A stretch of DNA of 64,000 bases from Nitrosospira sp. 56-18 (GTDB lineage: Bacteria > Pseudomonadota > Gammaproteobacteria > Burkholderiales > Nitrosomonadaceae): NCBI GenBank assembly GCA_001899235.1, contig MKVR01000050.1, positions 180,765 through 244,764 on the forward strand. The letters are read 5' to 3'. The notes below the pieces were generated by a model. The model saw only the letters and a program-made list of their open reading frames with translations. It did not search any database and was not told where the DNA came from. Shown in pieces: positions 25,374 to 34,995 of this stretch. Within the stretch, counting starts at the first letter, position 1. Every line of letters starts with the position of its first letter. Position numbers and translations under genes: made by a program.

Positions 25374-26564
25374 TCAGTGACGCAAGGCTTTGTCGTATAC
25401 CCGCAGGTAGCTCGCGGTCATCGCTTCCATACTGAAATTTGATTCGATATGGCGGCGTGCGGCTTGACCGTGACGAACCAGCAACTCGGGATTTTCGTAA
25501 TATTTAAGGATGGCGTCACTGATCGCTGCCGGCTCGGCTGGCGGAATGAGCAAGCCCGTGAGCCCTTCCTGGATCAGCTCCACATTTCCGCCAACTTGCG
25601 TGGCTATCACCGGCAAGCCTGTCGACATGGCCTCCAGGATGGTATTGGATATGCCCTCGCCCAGCGAAGGCAACACGAACAGATCCATTGCCTGCATCAT
25701 TTCCGGTATATCGGAGCGCTCACCGGGAAGCCAGGCGAGGGCTTGCGCGCCAGCCTCGCGCAGCATCTCCATGCATCGATGCCGCGTGCTTCCCTCGCCA
25801 ACGATAAGCAGACGCAATCTTTCCCGGGCGGAGGGTTCTTTTTTCAGCAGCATCAGAAAAGCCTGGACCAGGCTTGGATAGTTCTTTACTTCCGCCATCC
25901 TCCCGACACTGCCGATGACGAACGAATGCTCCGTGAAAAATCCTTCCGGGCCGCCACCGAGTCTCTTGGCGCCCTGGGGCCGGAAGCGCTGGGTATCGAC
26001 CCCATTATAAATCTGATCAATGCGGCCAGGCTGGGCGCCAACCGTGCTCGCGAGCCATGATTCCAGATCCCGGCTCACGGCAATGAAATGATCCACGAAG
26101 GGGCTGATTGCTTTCCGCAGCAGATTATATTTGCGATTTTTTCCATAAAGATCGAATATATCCCGGCCATGCTCCCCATGGATTCTTGTCGGAGCGCCAG
26201 CCAGCGCCGCAATGACTTGTCCCTCCATCGTTCCCAGATTCCGCGTGTGAACGATATCCGGCTTCAACCGCCGGAATGTCCGGAAAAGGTTGAGATAAAG
26301 GCCAAAATCCTGACCCTCGCGTTTGTTGAGCGCAACGATTTCCACATCTTTTCGGTTGATGCGCTGCCGGAATTCCGAGTAGCCCTTGAGACAGATGATT
26401 GCATGCCGATAACGTTCAGGTGGAATATGGTTGATCAGATTCACCAGCCCGTTCTCCAAGCCGCCAACCCCCAAATGATGAATCACATGGACAATCAGGG
26501 GAGGTTGCCCGGCAATCTTCCCGACCTCCACATGACCCTGCAGACTATTAGCGATCCTCTGCAT
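25374..26564 (-). CDS. XrtA-associated glycosyltransferase (TIGR03088-like, GT4)
   Basis: 396 aa GT-B fold glycosyltransferase. N-terminal VIHHLGVGGLENGLVNLI is the acceptor-side hallmark of this subgroup. The C-terminal nucleotide-sugar site shows GSVGRMAEVKNYPSLVQAF and FVLPSLGEGISNTILEAMSTGLPVIAT with the E-x7-E motif. Cytoplasmic; adds a sugar to the growing lipid-linked repeat unit. Overlaps the end of xrtA by 17 bp, so part of the same transcript. Confidence 0.9.
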   Translation of the reverse strand: MQRIANSLQGHVEVGKIAGQPPLIVHVIHHLGVGGLENGLVNLINHIPPERYRHAIICLKGYSEFRQRINRKDVEIVALNKREGQDFGLYLNLFRTFRRLKPDIVHTRNLGTMEGQVIAALAGAPTRIHGEHGRDIFDLYGKNRKYNLLRKAISPFVDHFIAVSRDLESWLASTVGAQPGRIDQIYNGVDTQRFRPQGAKRLGGGPEGFFTEHSFVIGSVGRMAEVKNYPSLVQAFLMLLKKEPSARERLRLLIVGEGSTRHRCMEMLREAGAQALAWLPGERSDIPEMMQAMDLFVLPSLGEGISNTILEAMSTGLPVIATQVGGNVELIQEGLTGLLIPPAEPAAISDAILKYYENPELLVRHGQAARRHIESNFSMEAMTASYLRVYDKALRH

Positions 26565-28137
26565 TCTTGAGGCTCCGCGTGATCTCCGGCATCATGTCGC
26601 GGAGAAAGCCTTGAAGTATCGGGACTGCTTCGTCCGGCGATTCATCGTAGGAACTGGCAACGATGATTTCCGCCGCGTCATCGTTTCGTCCGAGGAGTTT
26701 TTTTCTGGCCATCAGCATCTTTGCCATATAGGGACTGGTCGTCTCCTCGTCACCCAGCCAGTACCAGCGCCAGACCAGCAGATTTTTTGACTTGGAACGC
26801 AGCTGGCTCTCGTTGACGGCAATTTCCCCGGAACCGAAATCCACCGGGCGCACGCGTTGCCCCACGTTGCGCCATATGGGATCCAGCTCGGGGACAAGGA
26901 CGTTTTCCGAACTGATCAATTCCTTCCCCTGCCGCTGATTGCGGTAATAGCTGATATAAAGATCTACGGAAAATGTGCCGCTTTGGTAGGCGCGGCCCAG
27001 TTGAGCAGGTTCCCCCACGTAGACAGGCGTCCACCCGGACTCGGGAATTTCACTCGCCTGCCATTTTTCCGATATCCCCGAAATGGTGATTTCAGGATCG
27101 GTACTGCGGGAAAACTGGGTTTCCAGATAACCGCCGTAGGCCGGCCAGAAGGAAGCGATGACAATGACCGCGGCGGAAGCCGCGAATGCTCCTTTGAGCG
27201 CTCCCGGGCTTTCCTTGACAGGAAGACCGTGATGCATGGAAGACTTGTCCCTTCCATCGGTATTTTCATCCTTTTTATCTTCGCGCCAGAGTGATCCGCA
27301 CCAGAATAGCAATAACATGACAAAACCAAAGAAAATCCAGCCGTAGATCAGGTGATCCACGCCCACCGCCAGTTGCATGTCGCTCAAATGGCCTGTCATC
27401 ACGATGAGATATGCCCGGATGCCGTTGGCAATAATGGGCACAATCACGGAGAGTACGATAAAAACAAGGCGGCGCGCCAGGCTGCGATAGGTCAGGTAGG
27501 CGTAGAGCGTACCCAGCGTGAATGAAGCGATCAGATAGCGCAAGCCGCTGCAGGCCTCGACCACCGACCAGTTTCCACTTGGTATGGCAAAATAACTGCC
27601 CTCCCGATAAACTGGGATGCCGCTCAGCTGCAGTGCCTTTACGGTAAAGTCGGCGGTAAATTCGATCAGCGGCGGAATGAGCGCTTCGCCGAAAGGCACG
27701 GCCAGCAAGAGATAGGCTAATGGAAACGCGAGCGCCAGCACCATGCGGCTGCCGAGGATTGCCCACACCACAGCCGGAATCATGGCCACGAAAATGTATT
27801 GCTCCAGCACCTGAACGCTGGCAAGCGCCGCCAGCAGCCAGCCAAAGCCCAGGACGACCAGCACCAGCAGGGCTAGGGGATTGGGTTGAGGCGGAATCGT
27901 CTTCAGCTTTTCACGCTGGGTCCAGATCAGGTATGCGCTGAACGGAAAAATCAGAAACCCGTGCGCAAAGGTATCCGAACGCTCCCAGATTGAAACCATG
28001 GACCAGGTGGTTGCATGGTAAGCAAAAAGGATGGCTGCGACGGTAATGGTCGTAAGCACTGCGGCAGTCCGCAGGCTGGATTGCTCGGCAATCCTGTCGC
28101 CATCATGCACAAACCCTCGCGGCGCGCGCACGCTCAT
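26548..28137 (-). CDS. xrtA: Exosortase A fused to EpsI
   Basis: 529 aa. The N-terminal two thirds is the polytopic exosortase with its three catalytic residues in place: Cys196 (SVVEACSGLRYL), Arg241 (ANGIRAYLIV) and His262 (VGVDHLIYGWIFFG). Exosortases cleave proteins at C-terminal PEP-CTERM signals and link them to the surface/EPS. After a charged linker (DKKDENTDGRD), one further helix leads to an EpsI-type periplasmic domain (WQASEIPESGWTPVYVG; VDLYISYYRNQRQGKELIS). The XrtA-EpsI fusion is typical of the betaproteobacterial system. No PEP-CTERM substrate was found in the window. Confidence 0.95.
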   Translation of the reverse strand: MSVRAPRGFVHDGDRIAEQSSLRTAAVLTTITVAAILFAYHATTWSMVSIWERSDTFAHGFLIFPFSAYLIWTQREKLKTIPPQPNPLALLVLVVLGFGWLLAALASVQVLEQYIFVAMIPAVVWAILGSRMVLALAFPLAYLLLAVPFGEALIPPLIEFTADFTVKALQLSGIPVYREGSYFAIPSGNWSVVEACSGLRYLIASFTLGTLYAYLTYRSLARRLVFIVLSVIVPIIANGIRAYLIVMTGHLSDMQLAVGVDHLIYGWIFFGFVMLLLFWCGSLWREDKKDENTDGRDKSSMHHGLPVKESPGALKGAFAASAAVIVIASFWPAYGGYLETQFSRSTDPEITISGISEKWQASEIPESGWTPVYVGEPAQLGRAYQSGTFSVDLYISYYRNQRQGKELISSENVLVPELDPIWRNVGQRVRPVDFGSGEIAVNESQLRSKSKNLLVWRWYWLGDEETTSPYMAKMLMARKKLLGRNDDAAEIIVASSYDESPDEAVPILQGFLRDMMPEITRSLKNAEDR

Positions 28138-28140
28138 CCC

Positions 28141-29403
28141 TCATCTCCCATTGGGTTCGAAATAGTGCTGAAGGTCACGATGCAATGGCATATCGGCGCG
28201 AAGAACCTTGGGTTGGGAAAGAAGCGCATCTACCCGCTCCATGCCCCTTTTCCAGCTGTAATCATCGAGCACCCGCATCCTGGCAGCACGCCCGATTTCA
28301 CGCCCGGGCATTTCCCGCAAAAGCCTTATGATCTTATCGGCAAATTCATTTTCATCTTTAGCCACAAGAAGCTCTTTTCCAGGAAGCGCGTCTATTCCTT
28401 CCAGCGCCTGGGGAGAGGCAACCACGACCTGTTCCATTGCCATGGCTTCCAGTACCTTGTTCTGTATGCCCCGGGCTATGCGGAGCGGTGCCACCGCCGC
28501 AAAAGCATGAGCCAGATAGGGGCGGACGTCGGAAACGGATCCCGTTACCCTTACACCCGGAAGCGCTTCCAGGGACGTGACTGCCGCGGTGGGCCGAGCG
28601 CCGACAATATAGAACCCGACATCGGGCCGATATGCACGGATTTTGGGAAAGACCGCCCGCGCAAACCACTCGACGGCGTCGATATTTGCCCAATAGTCCA
28701 TTGCCCCGACAAAAACCAGGACGGTCGAATCCTTCGGATAGGGGCAGGCATAGCCATGCCGGGGAGAGAAGTATTCCGCGTCGACGCCATTGTTGAAGTA
28801 AGTGACCTTTTCCGCGGCTTCCGGGGAAAGCCGTTTGAACAGGTCCGCTTCCGCCTCCGAAACGAAGGTTGCGCTATCGAACTCGCAGACTACGCGCCGC
28901 TCATACTCGAGCAGCAGCCTGGATTCCCGCCGGTAGATCCAGCTCAATGGCCACCTGGTGCTGGCGGAATATTGCATCCACTTATCCGAATCGATGTCCA
29001 CGAAATCGATGACGCGTTTTGCACTTGCTGTTTCGCTGGCGTATTGCGCCATGCCTGACGAGAAAACCACTATATGCTCTATTGGCCGGTTCCGGAGAAT
29101 GCTGTTCACCCAGGTCTGCAAGTGCGGGTTGCGGTAATAAGGCAATGTGAGCGGCTGCCCGTAGAGCAAGCCGGTGAGGCTGCGCAAACGTGCAGTCCTG
29201 GGATGAAGATCGATGATGCAGGTTTCGGCGCACAAGCTTTTCACCTTGTCCAGGTACTCGTGATCCTTTTCGTCATCGATAAAAGTGCCGAGGTGGACGC
29301 GATAATATTTGACCAGATGCTTGAGCAAGTGATAGGAGCGTATCTTGTCACCCTTGTTGGGAGGATACGGAAACCGGTGTACCAGATAAAGAAGCTCTTT
29401 CAT
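28141..29403 (-). CDS. XrtA-associated glycosyltransferase (TIGR03087-like)
   Basis: 420 aa from ATG 29403 (MKELLYLVHRFPYPPNKGDK, a start signature of the subgroup); the track's extra 84 N-terminal residues are read-through in front of that motif and overlap femAB. GT-B glycosyltransferase with TVLVFVGAMDYWANIDAVEWF and VAPLRIARGIQNKVLEAMAMEQVVVAS as the donor site. Cytoplasmic enzyme in assembly of the EPS repeat unit. It sits directly between xrtA and the FemAB gene with gaps of only a few bases. Confidence 0.9.
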   Translation of the reverse strand: MKELLYLVHRFPYPPNKGDKIRSYHLLKHLVKYYRVHLGTFIDDEKDHEYLDKVKSLCAETCIIDLHPRTARLRSLTGLLYGQPLTLPYYRNPHLQTWVNSILRNRPIEHIVVFSSGMAQYASETASAKRVIDFVDIDSDKWMQYSASTRWPLSWIYRRESRLLLEYERRVVCEFDSATFVSEAEADLFKRLSPEAAEKVTYFNNGVDAEYFSPRHGYACPYPKDSTVLVFVGAMDYWANIDAVEWFARAVFPKIRAYRPDVGFYIVGARPTAAVTSLEALPGVRVTGSVSDVRPYLAHAFAAVAPLRIARGIQNKVLEAMAMEQVVVASPQALEGIDALPGKELLVAKDENEFADKIIRLLREMPGREIGRAARMRVLDDYSWKRGMERVDALLSQPKVLRADMPLHRDLQHYFEPNGR

Positions 29404-29407
29404 CGGA

Positions 29408-30493
29408 CTACCCCAGGTTCCTGACAATGTGGGGACCGATGAAGTTGGCGAGCCATAGCGGCATTTTTTGCCAGGCCTTGATGAACAGCTGGTACTTCGG
29501 ATTGAGGGGATTATGGTCCGGCATTGCCTGGGCGGCATGCAACTGATATTCATAGTGGAGCGGTTGCGCCTCGAATCCCCAGTTCTTCTTGAAATCGAAC
29601 GACCCGGTGCCTCGCTTGCTTCGCCCGAAATCAAAAATCCTGTAACCTCTTTCACCGGCGCGCCGCATCAGCTCCCAATACATGAAATCGTTTCCCGCCA
29701 GTTCGCGCGCTTCACTCGTCCCGCCGCCGTAATATGGCAAAACTTCATCGCGGAAATAAAAACTCATGACACCGGCGACGGTTCTTCCTTCCTTGGTAAT
29801 GATCAGAAGTTCGCAATCGTCCCCGAAAACGTCTTTTAGAAGCCGGAAGTATTGCCGGGAAAATACCGGCGTGCCTAATCGATGCACACTTGTCGAATAC
29901 GCGGTAAAAAAACGATCGGTATCTTCGTCCATCGTACCCTCGAGCCCGGCCTTGATGCCTTTTCGCACCATGGCCCGCTGCTTGCGGGGTATCGCCTGCA
30001 TGTTGCGTTCTTCATCCGCATCGATCTCCTTGCGGAAGGTTACATAGAGATCCTTGGAAGGCCAGTCCGCATGAAATGCTTTCAGGTTCCTGTATTCCAG
30101 GTAATCCGCGTTTAGCCGGACTGATAATGCCTGGGCGGCTTTATCCAGCGCGTCCCTGCCCGCTTCTGAAATAGCCGCGATGCCGCCATAAACACAAAAA
30201 GGAAGGGAACTCAGGGAATGTCCAAAAAAAAGGCTATTGATCTCCGCCAGGGGCAGCACGCCCTGGATGCGTCCGCCTGATTCCGAATAAAGGAACCATG
30301 TTTTGTGCCCCATGGCCTGTTCGATGACGCTTTTCCACCCGGAGCGGTGAAAGAAGGTTGCTTCCGGACAACCGGATACGAACTCATCCCACTTTTTTGT
30401 ATCCTCGGGTTGAAGGAGGTGTACGGAAGGCATTTCGAGCGAATACTCTGGATCATGAAAACCTTCCTGGAGTACAGCGATTGGAGAGCTCAT
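29408..30493 (-). CDS. XrtA-associated FemAB family protein
   Basis: 361 aa from ATG 30493 (MSSPIAVLQEGF). The track start at 30823 would overlap the upstream deacetylase by over 300 bp. Matches the exosortase-linked FemAB group (TIGR03019): PEATFFHRSGWKSVIEQAMGH, a GNAT-like half with VAGVMSFYFRDEVLPYYGGGT, and GYRIFDFGRSKRGTGSFDFKKNWGF. Related proteins transfer amino acids or acyl groups to cell-wall or glycan acceptors. It begins 2 bp after the deacetylase stop. Confidence 0.88.
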   Translation of the reverse strand: MSSPIAVLQEGFHDPEYSLEMPSVHLLQPEDTKKWDEFVSGCPEATFFHRSGWKSVIEQAMGHKTWFLYSESGGRIQGVLPLAEINSLFFGHSLSSLPFCVYGGIAAISEAGRDALDKAAQALSVRLNADYLEYRNLKAFHADWPSKDLYVTFRKEIDADEERNMQAIPRKQRAMVRKGIKAGLEGTMDEDTDRFFTAYSTSVHRLGTPVFSRQYFRLLKDVFGDDCELLIITKEGRTVAGVMSFYFRDEVLPYYGGGTSEARELAGNDFMYWELMRRAGERGYRIFDFGRSKRGTGSFDFKKNWGFEAQPLHYEYQLHAAQAMPDHNPLNPKYQLFIKAWQKMPLWLANFIGPHIVRNLG

Positions 30494-30495
30494 CG

Positions 30496-31350
30496 CTATT
30501 CCAGGAAAATCCGATCCATTCGATCCCATTTGAAATCCCGGGTCAGGGCCGCGATACGCGCTTCCATGCGATGAAGATTGTAGTAGTGGCGAAAGCGCGT
30601 TTTCATGCTGATGCCCGTTTGCCTGGGCTGCTCGTGATCCATTTCCCATGGGTGGAAATAAAAGATTGCGGAGCGACGCTCGAGCCGGTTCAACCTTTGC
30701 AAAAACCAGCGCGAAATGGGATAGGGCCAAAGCCGGAAATACCCTCCGCCCCCTGCGGGGAGGTTCCGCCTGAACAGGCGCATCGTGGTGATTGGCAATT
30801 CCAGCAAACCCTTGTCGCTGCATGGATGATAAGCAAAGCGGGGCGCGTCCGGCATGCCATAATGGTCGTGCTGGATAGGATAAATGCTCGAGCTGTAACG
30901 ATAGCCAGCCTCTTCAAGGACGTTTAGCGCCCATTGATTGTGCCGCCCGATGGAAAAGCTCGGTGCGCGGTAACCCAATACCGCCTGCCCGCCGATATCT
31001 TCCAGTAATGCCTTGCTTCGGGAGATATCCTCGCGGAATTCGTCCGGTTTCTGGTCGGTTACCCGGTAATGCGCCCAGCCATGGCTGGCAAGCTCGTGAC
31101 CTTCGGTGACGATGCGCCTTACCATGGCGGGGTAACGCTCTGCAATCCATCCCAGAGTGAAAAACGTTGCCTTCGTTCCTTCCTCGTTCAATAGCGCCAG
31201 GATACGGTCGATGTTGGACTCCACCCTGCAGGGGATGGTTGTCCAGGCCTCCCTGGGAATGTGGGGTGCGAATGCCGAAACCTGGAAGTAATCTTCCACG
31301 TCTATAGTCATTGCGTTGCGTATCAATGTGGATTCCATTTCAAAATTCAC
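30496..31350 (-). CDS. XrtA-associated polysaccharide deacetylase
   Basis: 284 aa with clear NodB-type motifs: MTIDVEDYFQVSAF (catalytic Asp/metal Asp), GHELASHGWAHYRV (metal His pair), LGYRAPSFSIG, and IFYFHPWEMD near the end. Belongs to the exosortase-linked deacetylases (TIGR03006). Likely removes acetyl from an amino sugar of the EPS. Start uncertain: GTG 31350, ATG 31338 or the ATG at MTIDV are all possible and none has a strong ribosome site. Confidence 0.9.
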   Translation of the reverse strand: MNFEMESTLIRNAMTIDVEDYFQVSAFAPHIPREAWTTIPCRVESNIDRILALLNEEGTKATFFTLGWIAERYPAMVRRIVTEGHELASHGWAHYRVTDQKPDEFREDISRSKALLEDIGGQAVLGYRAPSFSIGRHNQWALNVLEEAGYRYSSSIYPIQHDHYGMPDAPRFAYHPCSDKGLLELPITTMRLFRRNLPAGGGGYFRLWPYPISRWFLQRLNRLERRSAIFYFHPWEMDHEQPRQTGISMKTRFRHYYNLHRMEARIAALTRDFKWDRMDRIFLE

Positions 31351-31392
31351 GTAAGGCTCACGGACCGGTCGGTCGATGGTTTGATCAAACCG

Positions 31393-32406
31393 TCAAACCT
31401 TGTCTTTGCGGAGGTTTTTGTTGACACCCGCCAGGGAAAGGATCTGTTTCAGCAACGTCAGCAAAGACGTAAATGAAGTTTCCAGCGTGGCAAGCCGATC
31501 ATTGACATTTTTCAAGCTGCCGACGGTATTTTCCCCTTCTTCACTGTTCCTGGATTCGGCGCTCCGGGATCCATCGGCCAGTTCGCCTGGCATGTCAAAC
31601 TCCTGTTGAACATCCCGAATCACTTCATTGACTTCGGCGGAACTGAAATGATGCAAATTTTCGAGGCATCCCATCAGCAGAAGCCGATCGCACAGCCCAT
31701 TGATTTTCCTGGGTATGCCAGACGAATACCCAAAAATACTCTCGAAGGCATTTTCGCCGAACGACGGGTCGCCACGCCAGCCGGCGGTATGGAGACGGTG
31801 CTCAATATAGGCGCGTGTCTCGGCCAGATCCATGGGCCCAAGATGATAGGTCGCGGTTACCCGCTGCCGCAACTGCTGCATGCCGCTGCTCAGGAGGGTT
31901 TTTCTGAACTCGGGCTGGCCCAGCAAAAATGTCTGAAGCAAGGGCCTGTCCTCTGTCTGGAAATTGGACAACATCCTCAATTCTTCCACGGTGCTGGGTG
32001 AAAGATTCTGGGCTTCATCTACTACCAGCAGCGTACGCTTTCCCTGCAGCTCGCATTGCCGCAAAAATTGTTCGAGGCGAATCAATACCGATGCCTTGCT
32101 CGTATCCTCATGCGGCAAGCCAAAAGCGGCCGCCACCAGCCTCAGCATATCGTCCGAATCCAGGCCGCTGTTCACGATTTGCGCAGCGGCAATCTTTTCA
32201 CCGGCCAGCTCACGAAACAGATTACGCACCAGCGTGGTCTTGCCAGCGCCCACCTCACCCGTTATGACAATAAAACCCTCTCCCTGGGAAAGGCCATATT
32301 CCAGGTATGCCATGGCCCGTTTGTGACCTTTGCTGCCGAAGAAAAAATTGGGATCTGGCTTCAGTTGAAACGGCTTCACCTTGAAGCCGTAGAATGATTG
32401 GTACAT
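31393..32406 (-). CDS. XrtA-associated ATPase (ExeA-like AAA)
   Basis: 337 aa. Walker A GEVGAGKTTLVRNLF, Walker B LLVVDEAQNLS, and the N-terminal MYQSFYGFKVKPFQLKPDPNFFF typical of the exosortase-linked ExeA-like ATPases (TIGR03015). The C-terminal tail (NVNDRLATLETSFTSLLTLLKQI) is a likely coiled coil. Cytoplasmic; probably energises assembly of the polysaccharide export machine. It follows the outer-membrane protein gene by 11 bp. Confidence 0.92.
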   Translation of the reverse strand: MYQSFYGFKVKPFQLKPDPNFFFGSKGHKRAMAYLEYGLSQGEGFIVITGEVGAGKTTLVRNLFRELAGEKIAAAQIVNSGLDSDDMLRLVAAAFGLPHEDTSKASVLIRLEQFLRQCELQGKRTLLVVDEAQNLSPSTVEELRMLSNFQTEDRPLLQTFLLGQPEFRKTLLSSGMQQLRQRVTATYHLGPMDLAETRAYIEHRLHTAGWRGDPSFGENAFESIFGYSSGIPRKINGLCDRLLLMGCLENLHHFSSAEVNEVIRDVQQEFDMPGELADGSRSAESRNSEEGENTVGSLKNVNDRLATLETSFTSLLTLLKQILSLAGVNKNLRKDKV

Positions 32407-32417
32407 TGATTATCTCG

Positions 32418-34076
32418 CTAGAAACTCATGCTCAGGGTGCCCACCACCGCATTCTCATGGTAGCTCAGACCCGGCTGGTTGGATTGACGCATGTTATGCC
32501 TGACCTCGAGCATACCTATCATATTGGGCAGGAGTTGCGGCAGTTGTCTAACTAGACTAACTCTGGCCAAGCCGAGATTGTCCACCCTGTCTACTGCGAG
32601 AAAAGCAAAACGCGTATAGGTAAGATCGATATTGGCGCGGGTAAGCTGAGAAAGCCTGTAGCTCCATAAGGCATTGACCCCGGTCTGTCTGGTGTTGTTG
32701 AGCAAAGCAGCGTTTCCTGCGCCGATAAGGCCGGAATCCACCCCTTCTGGCGAAAAAGCTTTGCGCCTCATGTCGAAGCCTCTCAATATAAATGTATTTC
32801 GTATGCCATTCATGGCCACGGACGCCTGCAAGCGCTTCTGCAGGAAAAGCCGGTTGCTGAAAAAATTGTTTGGATCAAAAAAGGAGCCCTGAAGGCCGAG
32901 ACCAAGAAGCGCTTGGGCACTTTGCTGAATGGCTTCCGGGCTCATGCTGGGATTTTGTGCCGCCATAAGCTGGGCGAGCGAATTTCCGATATTGAACCCC
33001 CCACTCATGCCTGCCTGCTGATTAAAGGTGGTTATATTTTCATCATAATTGAGGTCCCACACGGTCATTCGGGTACGGTGAGTTGCCACTGCCGAATATG
33101 TGTCCCCATAGAATCTCTGTCCGGCATTGAATGCGATGCTGGTCCTCTGGCTTGGTTCCCATATAAAACCAACTGTCCAGGTGGGGCTCGATGGGCTGCC
33201 GCGGATTGAGAGAAAAGTATTTCTTTCGTAGCCGCCGGTTGCAGTCAACCCGAATCGCGGGGTAACCATGTAGCGAAGATTGCCGATAGAACGCTCGAAC
33301 TCTACCGTTCGGTTGGTGCGTTCATAATGGACCGCCTGATGACTGTAGTTGAAACCCCATTGCACGGTACTGAAGGCAGTGCCGCTGTTCAGGCTGGCCT
33401 GATAGGCGTCGGCCTGGCTATTGAAAAGCGCGTTGGAACTCGAACTGACCATGTTGCGCGTATAGCGCAACTCCGTCGTGGCAATGTCCTGAAAACGGTA
33501 GCGAATATAAGGACTGATGTTATAAATGTTTACATTCTGCCGGTTACCGGTAACGTTAATATTGTTAACACCCTGGGCGCCAAACAGGGTCGCGTTCTGC
33601 TGCGTCATTACTGCCCTACCATCCACGAAAAAGAAATCCTTGATTAGCTCCGCCGTTCCCATCGCATTCAACTGATGTCGTATCCGATTGAAATTGCTGA
33701 GGTTAGCGTAAATCAGGTTGTTCATGGTGTAGTCTATATTGACCGAATAACGCGTTCCCACACCGGTTACCACCAAGCCTGGATTGATCTGTGTGACGAA
33801 ATCGCTTCTTTGCAGTGCCTCAGGCTGCAACCGCACGTTATCGGAGAATGTTTCTACCACGTTCAGCCGGGGAAGAATTCGCCATCCACCTATCGGCTCG
33901 TTGGCCGGTGTGTTAGGGGGAGCGGCACGAAACTGCGGAAGCTGGCCCTGAGCCACCCCTAGCGGGGTCTGGAACTGGCCATGTGAATGAAGAGGCAGCA
34001 ACAGCATCGGTGTGGCGGCAAGCCAAACTGCGGTAAGGGAGTAACTATGGCACCTTTTATTTCTAGGCGCTTTCAT
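32418..34076 (-). CDS. XrtA-associated outer-membrane beta-barrel protein (TIGR03016-like)
   Basis: 552 aa from ATG 34076 (MKAPRNKRCHSYSLT), which overlaps the last 14 bases of the kinase gene. Signal peptide (LTAVWLAATPMLLLPLHSHG), then RILPRLNVVETFSDNVRLQP, the shared N-terminal motif of this group, and alternating barrel strands ending in Phe (AVVGTLSMSF). Probably the outer-membrane outlet or scaffold for the exopolysaccharide; exact role unknown in the family. Confidence 0.85.
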   Translation of the reverse strand: MKAPRNKRCHSYSLTAVWLAATPMLLLPLHSHGQFQTPLGVAQGQLPQFRAAPPNTPANEPIGGWRILPRLNVVETFSDNVRLQPEALQRSDFVTQINPGLVVTGVGTRYSVNIDYTMNNLIYANLSNFNRIRHQLNAMGTAELIKDFFFVDGRAVMTQQNATLFGAQGVNNINVTGNRQNVNIYNISPYIRYRFQDIATTELRYTRNMVSSSSNALFNSQADAYQASLNSGTAFSTVQWGFNYSHQAVHYERTNRTVEFERSIGNLRYMVTPRFGLTATGGYERNTFLSIRGSPSSPTWTVGFIWEPSQRTSIAFNAGQRFYGDTYSAVATHRTRMTVWDLNYDENITTFNQQAGMSGGFNIGNSLAQLMAAQNPSMSPEAIQQSAQALLGLGLQGSFFDPNNFFSNRLFLQKRLQASVAMNGIRNTFILRGFDMRRKAFSPEGVDSGLIGAGNAALLNNTRQTGVNALWSYRLSQLTRANIDLTYTRFAFLAVDRVDNLGLARVSLVRQLPQLLPNMIGMLEVRHNMRQSNQPGLSYHENAVVGTLSMSF

Positions 34077-34995
34077 GGTAATAGTAGCCGTAATACTCGC
34101 CACCGGAGAATGATCGGGCCTTGTTATAAATCAGATTCACGACATCGCATGACTCGATTTGCCTGAGCGTTTCCTTTACAGTCTGCTGTGACGTTGTTTC
34201 GGCTTCCACTACCAGAACAATCTGCCCCATCTGGCCCGCGAGGACGCGCGCCTCGCTGGTTAACAATAAAGGCGGTGAATCAAAAATGACGACACGATCC
34301 GCATAACGTTGCGCAAGTTCGCGCAACAATGCACCCATGCTTTGGCTCGCCAGCAATTCGGTTGAATGGGAGTGCCGTCTTCCTGCGGTAAGCAAGGTCA
34401 ACTTTTCGATATCGGTCTTGATGAGCACATCCGCCAGGTCGAGATTGTCGTCCAGCAGGATATCCATTAATCCCTGCTCTGTTCCCAGTCCCAGAATTTT
34501 AGGCACCGTGGGGCGAGCAACGTCCGCGTCCACGAGCAGCACGGTCCGGTCCATCTCCATCGCTATGCTCATCGCCAGGTTGACGGTACAGAAACTTTTT
34601 CCCTCCCCCGCGAGCGCGCTGGTAACCATGATAAGGTTGCCATTCTTTATCATGCCCGGACCCTTGTTGAAAGCATTGGTGAGCAATGGACGCTTGATTA
34701 CCCGAAACTGCTCGGCAATCTGCGTTCTCCCCTGATCGGGCGTCACAATGCCGTATTCGCGCATTTTGGTGTGATTGAGGGTGATCCTCTTGGGGGTCAA
34801 AACAGATGCCGAAAGAGGACGGTCGGGAGTGCCGGAAGCTGGAGAAGGCCGAAGCTCATCGTTTTTTTCAGCCGGATCATCCTTCTCCCGGACAGCCGGC
34901 TCGCTGAGATTTGTGGAAACTTCGGGCGCCAACTGGACAGTGCCAAGCTTTCTTTCTTTGTCAAGCTTCCCTGCGGCTTTCTCGATGATACTCAC
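34063..34995 (-). CDS. XrtA-associated tyrosine autokinase (BY-kinase)
   Basis: 310 aa cytoplasmic CpsD/Wzc-type kinase. Walker A SALAGEGKSFCTVNLA, Walker A' TVLLVDADVARPTVPKILG, Walker B VVIFDSPPLL. The C-terminus is a Tyr cluster (GGEYYGYYYHESA), the expected autophosphorylation tail. Partners with the chain-length regulator encoded upstream (separate polypeptides here). GTG start with a GGAGAGA ribosome site. The Tyr-rich tail codons are immediately before and overlapping the next gene's ATG. Confidence 0.93.
   Translation of the reverse strand: MSIIEKAAGKLDKERKLGTVQLAPEVSTNLSEPAVREKDDPAEKNDELRPSPASGTPDRPLSASVLTPKRITLNHTKMREYGIVTPDQGRTQIAEQFRVIKRPLLTNAFNKGPGMIKNGNLIMVTSALAGEGKSFCTVNLAMSIAMEMDRTVLLVDADVARPTVPKILGLGTEQGLMDILLDDNLDLADVLIKTDIEKLTLLTAGRRHSHSTELLASQSMGALLRELAQRYADRVVIFDSPPLLLTSEARVLAGQMGQIVLVVEAETTSQQTVKETLRQIESCDVVNLIYNKARSFSGGEYYGYYYHESA

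Noticed and set aside
28015-29058. 347-aa plus-strand ORF opposite a glycosyltransferase
   Set aside because: Antisense shadow; the minus-strand gene is unambiguous.
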